Source: Lachnospiraceae bacterium NK4A144
GTDB lineage: Bacteria; Bacillota; Clostridia; Lachnospirales; Lachnospiraceae
Assembly (NCBI GenBank): GCA_000424365.1
Contig: AUJT01000003.1
Coordinates: 186,001-250,000, forward strand
Reading direction: 5' to 3'
Length of the DNA: 64,000 bases
The translations under genes were made by a program, and so were the position numbers. Every line of letters begins with the position of its first letter. The stretch's first letter is position 1. Below the pieces are notes generated by a model. The model was not told where the DNA came from. It searched no databases and saw only the letters and a list, made by a program, of their open reading frames with translations. Positions 36,294 to 44,569 of the stretch are shown piece after piece.

Positions 36294-37031
36294 ATGCTTC
36301 GCACTTTGCTCTGTATCATATTTGTCGTTATATTTTTAATCTTCATGCTTCCTGTAACCCTTATCACATGGATCATAGGAAAAACAAATCCCGCTCTTAA
36401 GGACAAGCTCAACATGATCTTTATCCGTTCTGCGTTCAAGATCATTCTTTTCCTGGCAGGCACAAAGCTTACCGTTATCGGTGAAGACAGGATTCCCAAG
36501 GATCAATCTGTATTATATGTCGGAAATCACCGTGGCTTCTTTGATATCGTAACAATTTACAGCCGCGTTTTCCGTCCCATGGGCTTTGTAGCAAAGATCG
36601 AATTAAGTAAGATTCCTCTTCTTAATATGCAAATGAAAAATATTCACTGCGCTTTCCTCGATCGCGACGATCTGAAGCAGGGACTTCAGACGATCCTCTC
36701 ATGTATCCAGGAAGTAAAAAACGGCATCTCCATATGTATCTTCCCGGAAGGCACACGCAACACCGGCGAAGAAGGTACTATCCTTCCTTTCCATATCGGA
36801 AGCCTTAAGATCGCGGATAAAGCCAAATGTCCTATAGTTCCGATCGCTATCACAAATACACAGGCAGTTTTTGAGGCTCATCTTCCTGCCATAAAGTCTG
36901 CACATGTGATCTTAGAGTACTGTGATCCAATAGACACAGCATCCATGACAAAGGAAGAAAAGAAAGAACTTAAATCACGCCTGGAAACAACTATCCTTGA
37001 AAAACTCAAGGAACATAAATCCATGATCTAA
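36294..37031 (+). CDS. 1-acyl-glycerol-3-phosphate acyltransferase (PlsC-like)
   Basis: 245 residues. An N-terminal membrane helix is followed by the HX4D motif in NHRGFFDIV and the FPEGTR motif. It makes phosphatidic acid from lysophosphatidate. It is 38 bp after pyrC and 30 bp before the mutase, in one apparent transcript. Confidence 0.93.
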   Translation: MLRTLLCIIFVVIFLIFMLPVTLITWIIGKTNPALKDKLNMIFIRSAFKIILFLAGTKLTVIGEDRIPKDQSVLYVGNHRGFFDIVTIYSRVFRPMGFVAKIELSKIPLLNMQMKNIHCAFLDRDDLKQGLQTILSCIQEVKNGISICIFPEGTRNTGEEGTILPFHIGSLKIADKAKCPIVPIAITNTQAVFEAHLPAIKSAHVILEYCDPIDTASMTKEEKKELKSRLETTILEKLKEHKSMI

Positions 37032-37061
37032 AATTGACGTTTACACAGGAGGAATGAAAAA

Positions 37062-38570
37062 GTGAGCACAATCAATTACAACAAGCTTCAGAACGGAAGC
37101 GATATCCGCGGCATCGCCATGGAAAACGAATGGAACGATCCGGTTAACCTTACCGATGATGCGGTTCGTCATCTTGCCGCTGCATTTGTAATATGGCTTA
37201 AGAAGCGTTCCGGCAAGGATTCCTTAAAGATCGCAGTTGGCCGCGATTCCCGTCTTACAGGAGAAGCTCTTCTGAAAAATACCGTTGAGGGTCTGAACAA
37301 AGAAGGTGCTAAGTCACACGACCTTGGTCTTGCAAGTACACCAGCTATGTTCATGTCCACAGTTCTTGATCCGTTCCATTTCGACGGAAGCATCATGATC
37401 ACTGCAAGTCATCTTCCTTATCACAGAAACGGTATGAAGTTCTTCACACCCGAGGGTGGTCTCGAGCATGACGACATCCACGAGATCACTGAGATCGCCG
37501 CAGGTCTGACTATCGATGCCCCGTATGACAGCAGCGCAGAAAAGACTGATTTTATGTCTGTTTATACAGCTTATCTTTGCGAAAAGATCCGTGAAGGTGT
37601 AAAGGCAGAGGATTATGCTCACCCGCTTAAGGGTCTTCACATCATCGTAGATGCAGGAAACGGAAACGGTGGATTCTTTGTAGGTAAGGTTTTGACAGAG
37701 CTCGGTGCTGATACAACCGGCAGCCAGTTCCTCGAGCCCGACGGAAGTTTCCCGAACCACATTCCTAATCCCGAAAATAAAGAGGCAGCTGCTTCTATCC
37801 GGGAGGCAACACTTGCTTCCAAGGCAGATCTCGGTATCATCTTTGATACTGACGTAGACCGTGCCGGTGCTGTTCTTTCTGACGGACGTGAACTCACAAG
37901 AAACGCACTTATCGCTGTTCTTTCACGTATCGCTCTCCGTGAGCATCCGGGCACAACTATCGTAACTGATTCTGTTACTTCTACAGGTCTTGCTTCATTT
38001 ATCAATACACACGGCGGTGTGCATCACAGATTTAAGAGAGGTTACAGAAACGTTATTGATGAATCCATCCGTCTCAATAACGAAGGAAAAGACAGCCAGC
38101 TCGCTATTGAGACTAGCGGACACGGCGCCTGGAAAGAGAATTTCTTCTTAGATGACGGCGCTTACCTCATGGTTAAGCTCTTAATCGAGCTTGGACGCGG
38201 AAATCGTCTTGAGGAAATGATTGCAGATCTCAAAGAGCCTGCTGAAAGTGACGAGATCCGTTTCCCTGTAACTGCTTCCAATATACAGGAATCCGGCGAC
38301 AAGGTTCTGGAAATCCTTCAAGATGAGCTTAAGAATCACGAAAGTTGGCAGGCAGAAGCCGTTAACTACGAAGGTGTTCGTGTTAACTGTGATGCTTCCC
38401 ACGGAAATGGTTGGTTCCTGCTCCGTAAGTCACTCCACGAGCCCATCATGCCTCTGAATCTTGAGAGTGATTCTGAGGGCGGTAATCAGATCATGGCAAA
38501 GGGACTTCTGGAGATCCTTAAAAAGACTGATTCTATCGATCTTTCACCGCTTGAGAATTACATTCGCTGA
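37062..38570 (+). CDS. phosphomannomutase/phosphoglucomutase family protein
   Basis: 502 residues from a GTG start; the ATG 7 bases earlier runs into a stop. AGGAGG precedes it. The catalytic serine loop TASHLPYHRNG, the metal loop DTDVDRAG and the sugar-binding loop ETSGHGAW are present. It interconverts hexose 1- and 6-phosphates, feeding sugar-nucleotide synthesis. Confidence 0.93.
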   Translation: MSTINYNKLQNGSDIRGIAMENEWNDPVNLTDDAVRHLAAAFVIWLKKRSGKDSLKIAVGRDSRLTGEALLKNTVEGLNKEGAKSHDLGLASTPAMFMSTVLDPFHFDGSIMITASHLPYHRNGMKFFTPEGGLEHDDIHEITEIAAGLTIDAPYDSSAEKTDFMSVYTAYLCEKIREGVKAEDYAHPLKGLHIIVDAGNGNGGFFVGKVLTELGADTTGSQFLEPDGSFPNHIPNPENKEAAASIREATLASKADLGIIFDTDVDRAGAVLSDGRELTRNALIAVLSRIALREHPGTTIVTDSVTSTGLASFINTHGGVHHRFKRGYRNVIDESIRLNNEGKDSQLAIETSGHGAWKENFFLDDGAYLMVKLLIELGRGNRLEEMIADLKEPAESDEIRFPVTASNIQESGDKVLEILQDELKNHESWQAEAVNYEGVRVNCDASHGNGWFLLRKSLHEPIMPLNLESDSEGGNQIMAKGLLEILKKTDSIDLSPLENYIR

Positions 38571-38595
38571 GATATCATAAATGTTTAAAATTTAC

Positions 38596-38635
38596 ATGCC
38601 TGCGTACAGTTTTATGTCTGTACGCAGGCATTTTT
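38596..38635 (+). terminator. mutase terminator
   Basis: 14-bp perfect stem ATGCCTGCGTACAG/CTGTACGCAGGCAT with an 8-base loop (38610-38617), then five T. Confidence 0.94.
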
Positions 38636-38708
38636 AGTGATATGGGTGACGCCAGCTTTAAATACTGGCAATATCAAAATATTTATTATAAAAATTCTCT
38701 ATTTCTCT

Positions 38709-38734
38709 TAATTTTTTCAACCTTTTACCGATAT
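38709..38734 (+). promoter_or_regulatory. sigma-D/FliA-like promoter
   Basis: TAAT (38709-38712), a 14-bp spacer, then ACCGATAT (38727-38734). The Bacillus sigma-D consensus is TAAA-N14-16-GCCGATAT, so 10 of 12 positions agree. It lies about 100 bases before the next gene. Confidence 0.5.
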
Positions 38735-38836
38735 ATAAGTAGACAGGGATTGTCACACCCAATAGGAACTTTTCACGGGTAAGGATGCACTTATCTATAC
38801 AGTCTAATGACTGCATCAGACCAAGGAGGGATGTTT

Positions 38837-39451
38837 ATGATCGATCCGATTAGTTCAGTAGGCGTTACGACCGAAATTTCAGCAGTCTATAACAAGAAAG
38901 AGGATTCTTCCGCTAAAAAGGAAGTTACCGAAAAGAAAACTTCAAAAGAAGATGTGGGCGCAGTTTACGAAGGAAGCGCTGATACTTCCAAGGCTACTGC
39001 TTACTCTGCAAAGCAAACCGATCGTTCAGACATAATAGCCAAACTCAAGGCTGATGCCGAAGAACGAACCGCTTCACTCCGTTCGATCGTTGAGAAACTG
39101 ATCAGCGGACAGGGACAGGCATTTGCCATTGCAAAAGATGATGATGCAATGTGGCGTTTCCTTGCTGACGGCAAGTTTGAAGTTGACGAAGAGACTAAAA
39201 AGCAGGCTCAGGAAGATATTTCCGAAGATGGATACTGGGGTGTGAAGAAAACCTCCGATCGTATCCTTGACTTTGCAAAAGCACTTTCCGGAAACGATCC
39301 TACAAAGGCAGACGAACTATTAGAAGCATTCAAAAAAGGTTATAAAGAAGCAACCAAGAGCTGGGGCAAAGAACTTCCCGATATCAGCAAGCAAACCTAC
39401 GATGCAGTAGAACAGAAATTCAATGAGTGGAAGAATTCCGCAACCGAATGA
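38837..39451 (+). CDS. hypothetical charged helical protein
   Basis: 204 residues starting MIDPISSVG, 6 bases after AAGGAGGG. No signal or membrane segment. The first 70 residues are Lys/Glu/Ser-rich and probably disordered. The rest is helical, ending in a segment around KKGYKEATKSWGKELPDIS. I do not recognise the family with confidence. A sigma-D-like promoter upstream would place it in the motility regulon. It has its own terminator. Confidence 0.75.
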   Translation: MIDPISSVGVTTEISAVYNKKEDSSAKKEVTEKKTSKEDVGAVYEGSADTSKATAYSAKQTDRSDIIAKLKADAEERTASLRSIVEKLISGQGQAFAIAKDDDAMWRFLADGKFEVDEETKKQAQEDISEDGYWGVKKTSDRILDFAKALSGNDPTKADELLEAFKKGYKEATKSWGKELPDISKQTYDAVEQKFNEWKNSATE

Positions 39452-39495
39452 TCCTTCTATATTCAAAAAACAAAATGATAATTTAATTCAACGAT

Positions 39496-39527
39496 AAACC
39501 GGACGGTGTGCCCCGTCCGGTTTTTTT
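39496..39527 (+). terminator. terminator of the hypothetical gene
   Basis: AAACCGGACGG pairs with CCGTCCGGTTT around a short loop, followed by T-run to 39527. Confidence 0.93.
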
Positions 39528-39563
39528 CGCATCCAATACACACAGCGAATTTCTTAATAAGTC

Positions 39564-39592
39564 AAAAATCCCGTCGACTTACGCCGACGGGA
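39564..39592 (-). terminator. terminator of rpsF-ssb-rpsR
   Basis: TCCCGTCG (39569-39576) and CGACGGGA (39585-39592) form the stem. The minus strand then runs ATTTTTG, 24 bases past the rpsR stop. Confidence 0.85.
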
Positions 39593-39615
39593 CCTCTTTA
39601 TCTCAGTTCTTATTC

Positions 39616-39870
39616 TTACTCTACTACGTAAGGAAGAAGTGCGATGTGTCTAGCACGCTTGATAGCAACTGTAAGTGCTCTCTGATGCTTAGCGCATGTG
39701 CCTGTTACACGTCTCGGAAGGATCTTTCCACGCTCAGAGATATACTTCTTAAGCTTTGCGGAATCCTTGTAATCGATAACGTTGTCCTTACCGCAGAATA
39801 CACAAACCTTTCTTCTTCTGCGAACGCCGCCTCTTCTTCTTGAACCATCTGTACTCTTATTGTATGGCAT
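39616..39870 (-). CDS. rpsR: 30S ribosomal protein S18
   Basis: 84 residues from the ATG at 39870, with GGAG 10 bases upstream; the ATG at 39879 abuts the ribosome site. [10 protein letters not shown] and the basic region [19 protein letters not shown] are typical, with the zinc-type Cys residues kept. Confidence 0.96.
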   Translation of the reverse strand: MPYNKSTDGSRRRGGVRRRRKVCVFCGKDNVIDYKDSAKLKKYISERGKILPRRVTGTCAKHQRALTVAIKRARHIALLPYVVE

Positions 39871-39904
39871 AATATTCATCTCCTAATCTCGGACAGACCG
39901 GCGA

Positions 39905-40375
39905 TCAGCTAAACGGTAATTCGTCGTCAATCTCGTCCGGTACATTCATGAAACCATCATCTGCCGGCTGTGGAGCACTTGCAGGAGCGGAATATCCGCC
40001 GGACTGCTGACCGCCATAGCTCTGAGCATCCGCATTATATGAATCAGCAACACGCTTGCTCTCAGCAAATTCAATTTCTTCTCCGACTACATCTGTCGTA
40101 TAAACTTTCTGACCGTCTTTGTTTGTATAGCTTCCTGTCTGAATACGACCGGTAACAACAAGCTTAAGGCCCTTATGAGCATATTTCTCAATAAACTCAG
40201 CCTGTCTGCCGAAAGAGACCATGCTGATGAAATCAGCGGTCTGCTCTGCACCATCTCGTCTACCACGGCGATCGACAGCAAGTGTATATCTTGCAATTAC
40301 GGTTGCATTCTCGCCCTGTGAATGGCGAATGTCAGGATCTCTTGTAAGGCGCCCCATCAGAATAACTTTATTCAT
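39905..40375 (-). CDS. ssb: single-stranded DNA-binding protein
   Basis: 156 residues. The OB-fold opens MNKVILMGRLTRDPDIR, a Gly/Gln/Ala-rich linker follows, and the acidic tip ends DELPFS, which recruits replication proteins. It lies in the conserved rpsF-ssb-rpsR operon. Confidence 0.97.
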   Translation of the reverse strand: MNKVILMGRLTRDPDIRHSQGENATVIARYTLAVDRRGRRDGAEQTADFISMVSFGRQAEFIEKYAHKGLKLVVTGRIQTGSYTNKDGQKVYTTDVVGEEIEFAESKRVADSYNADAQSYGGQQSGGYSAPASAPQPADDGFMNVPDEIDDELPFS

Positions 40376-40426
40376 AAATTTTTATTGCCTCACTTTCCTT
40401 CAGAATGCCTGTTATCCAGAGTTAAA

Positions 40427-40780
40427 TTACTCTGCGCTCTCCTCTGCCTTTTCAGCAGGAGCTTCCTCTGCCTTCTTAGCAGGCTGTACATCTGCCAGCT
40501 CGTCAGACACGATGAGATAACGTACGACATTGTCCATTATACGCATACGATTCTCAATTTCAGCCGGTGCTGTGGGCTCTGCCTCGAACTTGATGAAAGT
40601 ATAGTAACCTTCCTTCATCTTCTGGATCTCATAGGCAAATCTCTTCTTGCCCCACTCGTCAACGTTCTTGATTTCGCCGCCAAAACGCTCAACCAGTGCC
40701 TTAACTTTACCGAGCACCTCGTTCTTGGCGTCTTCCTCAAGCTTTCCGTTGATTACAACGGTTAACTCATACTTGTTCAT
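40427..40780 (-). CDS. rpsF: 30S ribosomal protein S6
   Basis: 117 residues opening MNKYELTVVINGKLEEDAK, with an extra Ala/Glu/Lys-rich tail of about 20 residues. First gene of rpsF-ssb-rpsR, with AGGAGG close before its ATG. Confidence 0.97.
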   Translation of the reverse strand: MNKYELTVVINGKLEEDAKNEVLGKVKALVERFGGEIKNVDEWGKKRFAYEIQKMKEGYYTFIKFEAEPTAPAEIENRMRIMDNVVRYLIVSDELADVQPAKKAEEAPAEKAEESAE

Positions 40781-40805
40781 TATTTTTCCTCCTTTTGGTC
40801 TTCTG

Positions 40806-40819
40806 GCTCATGCATGAGC
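40806..40819 (-). promoter_or_regulatory. palindrome in the rpsF leader
   Basis: GCTCATGCATGAGC is a perfect 14-bp palindrome in the leader, 26 bases before the rpsF ATG. It could form a small hairpin. Many rpsF leaders bind the S6:S18 complex, but I cannot confirm that motif here. Confidence 0.35.
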
Positions 40820-40846
40820 ATGAACAAGGATATATCACAAGTCGGC

Positions 40847-40875
40847 ATTGTAACACAGATCTCAATCCTGTTCAA
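40847..40875 (-). promoter_or_regulatory. rpsF promoter
   Basis: TTGAAC (40870-40875) and TACAAT (40847-40852) on the minus strand, spacer 17. The -35 lies in the 3' end of the DUF951 gene. Confidence 0.7.
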
Positions 40876-41044
40876 GAACTTCTTTAATATTTTTTTCAAA
40901 CGCATCTCTACGGATCATTACCTGCCTGCCGCATCCTGTACATTTTATGCGAAAATCCGCGCCTGTGCGAAGGACTTCCCATGTATCTGCGCCGCACGGA
41001 TGCTTCTTTTTCATTCTGACTTTACAGCCTGTCTGAATATCCAT
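40862..41044 (-). CDS. DUF951 family protein
   Basis: 60 residues. It matches the DUF951 pattern: MDIQTGCKVRMKKKHPCGAD, then KCTGCGRQVMIRR. The Cys pairs could bind zinc. The function is unknown, although the family is widespread beside rpsF in Firmicutes. It starts 3 bp after the Sir2-type gene ends. Confidence 0.9.
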   Translation of the reverse strand: MDIQTGCKVRMKKKHPCGADTWEVLRTGADFRIKCTGCGRQVMIRRDAFEKNIKEVLEQD

Positions 41045-41047
41045 TTA

Positions 41048-41791
41048 TCAGTGTACCTCAATGCTTCCGAGTACTTTTCCTATGCTGTCGGTTATGACGA
41101 GATCAGCCGCGCTGTCTCTCGATGTTGCTCCCTTATTGATAAGTACCAGCTTGTCTCCACGGAAGTAATCAATGAGTCCTGCTGCCGGATATACTACCAG
41201 GCTTGTTCCTCCGATTATGAGTACGTCAGCCTCAGATATCGCTCTTATAGAGTTTTCCATAGTCTGGGAATCAAGTCCTTCCTCATAAAGAACCACATCA
41301 GGCTTTACTATGCCTCCGCACTCATCACATTCCGGTACAGCACCCTTATAGTTGATCATATAATCAAGATCAAAGCTCTTTCCGCACTTCATGCAGTAAT
41401 TACGAAGCGTGGAACCGTGAAGTTCGTATACTGTCTTACTTCCTGCCGCCTGATGGAGACCATCAATATTCTGAGTAACAACCGCAGTAAGTTTTCCTGC
41501 CTTTTCAAGTTCCGCAAGTTTCTTATGTGCAGCGTTCGGTTCAGGTCTGTGATCAGCGCCGACCATCAGGATCTTATCATTATAAAAACGATAAAATTCC
41601 TCAGTTTTTCTCATAAAGAAAGTGTGGCTCAGGATCTGCTCCGGCGGATAATCATACTTTTGATGATATAATCCATCAACCGAACGAAAATCCGGGATGC
41701 CACTTTCAGTCGACACTCCCGCGCCTCCGAAAAATACGATACGCTTTCCATTATCAATGATACTTTGCAGTTCTCTGATAGCTTCGTCCAT
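41048..41791 (-). CDS. Sir2-family NAD-dependent protein deacylase
   Basis: 247 residues with GAGVSTESGIPDFRS, TQNIDGLHQAAG, catalytic His in ELHGS and a zinc ribbon (CMKCGK, CDECGG). It removes acyl groups from lysines using NAD. It lies 41 bp after the MaoC gene. Confidence 0.95.
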   Translation of the reverse strand: MDEAIRELQSIIDNGKRIVFFGGAGVSTESGIPDFRSVDGLYHQKYDYPPEQILSHTFFMRKTEEFYRFYNDKILMVGADHRPEPNAAHKKLAELEKAGKLTAVVTQNIDGLHQAAGSKTVYELHGSTLRNYCMKCGKSFDLDYMINYKGAVPECDECGGIVKPDVVLYEEGLDSQTMENSIRAISEADVLIIGGTSLVVYPAAGLIDYFRGDKLVLINKGATSRDSAADLVITDSIGKVLGSIEVH

Positions 41792-41832
41792 ACGAACCCC
41801 TTTCTCGCCTCATGGATCTATAGCAAAATTAC

Positions 41833-42246
41833 TTATAGTACTCCGACCTGCATGGTCCCCCTTAGGACCTTCTCATTTTTATCATTGCGAATAGCGATCT
41901 TCAGCTTCATCGCATGGTATGCATCATTCTTCTCGCTGACTGTTCCGCTTATGGTAAGAGTCTGTCCGGGATAGACCGGCTTCATGAATTTTACTTCAGT
42001 ATTTTGGATAAGACTATTCTCACCCGGCAGATAAACGCCGGCAAGAGTTGATAAAAAAGATGCTGTCAGCATTCCAAAAGCAGCCTTTCCGTCATATCCT
42101 TTTTCTCTTGCAAAATCATCATCTGCGTGAAGCGGATTCACATCTCCCGTGATCTTTCGGAAAGAATCCATCATTTCCTCAGTAAGCGTTACACTAAAGG
42201 ACTCTTCATGACCTATTTCGATTTCTTCGTATTTGTAATGATTCAT
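41833..42246 (-). CDS. MaoC-like hot-dog dehydratase/thioesterase
   Basis: 137 residues of the MaoC type: DVNPLHADDDFAREKGYDGKAAFGML carries the Asp and His of the hydratase site. The substrate would be an acyl thioester. Its start overlaps the ACP gene by 4 bp, so that ACP is the likely carrier. The pathway is unknown. Confidence 0.88.
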   Translation of the reverse strand: MNHYKYEEIEIGHEESFSVTLTEEMMDSFRKITGDVNPLHADDDFAREKGYDGKAAFGMLTASFLSTLAGVYLPGENSLIQNTEVKFMKPVYPGQTLTISGTVSEKNDAYHAMKLKIAIRNDKNEKVLRGTMQVGVL

Positions 42247-42491
42247 TTCTCTTCCAGTTTCTTCTGAATAAGATCAACCATCTCTCCGACATTTTTCAGA
42301 GCACCTACCTCACGGATATTGAATTTCATCTTAAATTCCTTCTCCATGGTCATTACCAGCTCTACATGCGCCAGAGAATCCCAGTCTTCAATATCTTCCG
42401 CATTTGACTCATCAACGATCACCAATGTATCATCGTCAAATTCCTCACGAAAAATTATTGTGATCTTTTCAAAAATCTCTTCTCTTGTCAA
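42243..42491 (-). CDS. second free-standing acyl carrier protein
   Basis: 82 residues from a TTG start with GAGG 8 bases upstream. The phosphopantetheine Ser is in WDSLAHVEL. It shares FREEFDDD, WDSL and LKNVGE segments with the carrier in the acylation cassette, more than a housekeeping fatty-acid ACP would. It is coupled to the MaoC gene. Confidence 0.9.
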   Translation of the reverse strand: MTREEIFEKITIIFREEFDDDTLVIVDESNAEDIEDWDSLAHVELVMTMEKEFKMKFNIREVGALKNVGEMVDLIQKKLEEK

Positions 42492-42587
42492 AACAAACCT
42501 CGTTTCAATAACACTATATATATCTGATGCATTATAACATAAATGCGTTGATCATAGATAGAAAATGTACTTTTGCCCCTGCCATCA

Positions 42588-42596
42588 TGATATAAT
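42588..42596 (+). promoter_or_regulatory. extended -10 of the GH25 gene
   Basis: TGATATAAT, a perfect TATAAT with the TGn extension, ends 7 bases before the ATG at 42604. The resulting transcript would be nearly leaderless. Confidence 0.55.
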
Positions 42597-42603
42597 GTTT
42601 TTT

Positions 42604-43701
42604 ATGGAGAACAAACGCAATAGGCGTATCCGAAAACTTGCGATCTACTCTGTGCTTATGACGTTCACATCAGTTGTTCTGCTTATTATTTCACTGACAC
42701 TCGTCATTAAAAAAGATCATGCATTTTTTTCCGGCGCCAAAGATAATAGATCACAAAGCGCTGTTTCGTCAAATCTCGCCGAAACAGATGCAGAGTATTC
42801 ACGCTTAATTACAGCAAATCAGCTTCTCACGAAGCAGAATAAGGTACTTAAAGAGACGAGCACAGGTGCTCTTTTTAAAGCAAAGCTCAAGGAGATGGCT
42901 CAGGAAGGTCTTTCCACCACCCAGATCCTTAAATACTTTTTCCCGGATGAACTGATACTTACCGATGAAGGAAGCTTTCATTTTTATGATATTAATTATG
43001 ATCTGAAGCTCCACGGACATCCGGATGAACGTTTCGTCCTAAATGATAAAGGCGAAATCGAGTACATCGAAAACGATGTCTCTGCTGGCATAAAAGGAAT
43101 CGATATCTCCAAATATAACGGCACGATAGATTGGGAAAAGGTCGCTGCCGATGGAGTAAAATTCGCATATATACGCGCCGGTGTCCGCGGATACAGTTCC
43201 GGCAAGATCGTCATGGATGAAACATTTAAGTCAAATGTTGAAGGAGCCTCTGCTGCAGGAATCCAAATAGGAACCTATTTTTTCAGTCAGGCAGTAAACG
43301 AGGAAGAGGCCATAGAAGAAGCTAACGCGGTTATCGAGGTTCTCGACGGCATAAATATAACCTGTCCCATCGCGTATGACCTGGAGAAAGTCGAACACGC
43401 AGACAGCAAGCCACGCACAAATGGTCTTTCTACTGAACAGTTTACAAAAAACACTATCGCTTTCTGCGACCGTATCAGTGAAGCAGGCTACACGCCCATG
43501 ATATACGGAAATATCAAGACCTACCTCATGCTCCTCGACATGACACAGCTTGAGGACTACCAAAAGTGGTTTGCAGGCTATATTTCCGAAGACTCCATTA
43601 CTCCGTATTTCCCTTATGAAATGCGGATCTGGCAGTATACCTCCAAGGGAACTGTCGACGGTATCGACGGCAAATGCGATATGAATATAGCCTTTTATTA
43701 A
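42604..43701 (+). CDS. GH25-family lysozyme, membrane-anchored
   Basis: 365 residues from the ATG at 42604. One N-terminal membrane segment (about residues 14-35), a coiled stalk, then a GH25 muramidase domain from GIDISKYNGTIDW. The catalytic DxE-type acids are in AYDLEKVEH. It should cut peptidoglycan glycan chains on the cell's own surface. No ribosome site precedes any ATG in this frame. The AAC(3)-fold gene follows by 16 bp. Confidence 0.88.
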   Translation: MENKRNRRIRKLAIYSVLMTFTSVVLLIISLTLVIKKDHAFFSGAKDNRSQSAVSSNLAETDAEYSRLITANQLLTKQNKVLKETSTGALFKAKLKEMAQEGLSTTQILKYFFPDELILTDEGSFHFYDINYDLKLHGHPDERFVLNDKGEIEYIENDVSAGIKGIDISKYNGTIDWEKVAADGVKFAYIRAGVRGYSSGKIVMDETFKSNVEGASAAGIQIGTYFFSQAVNEEEAIEEANAVIEVLDGINITCPIAYDLEKVEHADSKPRTNGLSTEQFTKNTIAFCDRISEAGYTPMIYGNIKTYLMLLDMTQLEDYQKWFAGYISEDSITPYFPYEMRIWQYTSKGTVDGIDGKCDMNIAFY

Positions 43702-43717
43702 TGGAAAGGATCTTATA

Positions 43718-44500
43718 ATGAATAACTATGTACCATTAAAGGATATTGCTTCACACTTCGGTCTCGTAAATGGTGACAGTGTGTGGATCTCATCCGATAT
43801 AAAGACACTCCTCTACACCTGCGCAGAGCACGAGGACAGTACCGATATGAACGTCCTCATCGACAGCATCATCGATATAATCGGCCCCGAAGGAACCATA
43901 CTCATCCCGACCTTTAACTGGGATTTCTGCAGTGGAAAGACATTTGATATAAAAAAGACCCCCTGCAAGACCGGAGTCATCGGAAAGGTCGCTCTGAAGC
44001 GTCCTGATTTCAGACGCACACAGCACCCGATCTACAGCTTTGCGGTATGGGGAAAAGACAGAGATTATCTATGTTCCTTAACAAACAAGAGCTCTTTCGG
44101 TGCGGATTCACCTTTTACCTATTGTAAAGAGCACAATACAAAAAATATTTTTATCGACGTAGAATGCCAGCACTCATTTACCTTTGTTCATTATGTAGAA
44201 GAGCAGGTAGGCATCAGCTATCGTTATCTAAAGGATTTCACTGCAGGCTACATCGATGAAGATGGAAATGAAACCACACGAACATACTCTATGAATGTCC
44301 GTGATCTGGACAAGGATATTTTTGTAACGATCTATCCTTTCGAAGAAGATTTTAAGAAGGTCGGTGCATCACGCCGATTTGAGCTGAATGACATCCCGAT
44401 GAAAGTCGTTGAGATAGGAAAAACCTACGACATCATCGCGGATGACGTTAAAAACAATCGAAGCAGAAAAGTCTGCACCTACACAGGACAGGAAGATTGA
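43718..44500 (+). CDS. AAC(3)-family acyltransferase
   Basis: 260 residues with the AAC(3)/YokD fold: GPEGTILIPTFNWDFCSG, RRTQHPIYSFAVWG and a conserved His in the CoA-side region. Members acetylate aminoglycosides or other amines, and environmental homologues often have unrelated substrates. The link to a lysozyme gene hints at a surface-glycan substrate. That is inference. Confidence 0.82.
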   Translation: MNNYVPLKDIASHFGLVNGDSVWISSDIKTLLYTCAEHEDSTDMNVLIDSIIDIIGPEGTILIPTFNWDFCSGKTFDIKKTPCKTGVIGKVALKRPDFRRTQHPIYSFAVWGKDRDYLCSLTNKSSFGADSPFTYCKEHNTKNIFIDVECQHSFTFVHYVEEQVGISYRYLKDFTAGYIDEDGNETTRTYSMNVRDLDKDIFVTIYPFEEDFKKVGASRRFELNDIPMKVVEIGKTYDIIADDVKNNRSRKVCTYTGQED

Positions 44501-44511
44501 TCTTAAGTCAA

Positions 44512-44553
44512 AAGCGGTTCCGACACTTAAAACACATAGTGTCGGAACCGCTT
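44512..44553. terminator. bidirectional terminator
   Basis: 15-bp perfect stem (44512-44526 with 44539-44553) around a 12-base loop, between convergent genes. Confidence 0.88.
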
Positions 44554-44569
44554 ATTATTTCTATTTACC

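Noticed and set aside
43718-44500. Aminoglycoside resistance gene
   Set aside because: The AAC(3) fold alone does not show resistance; it is linked to a lysozyme gene and has no mobile context.
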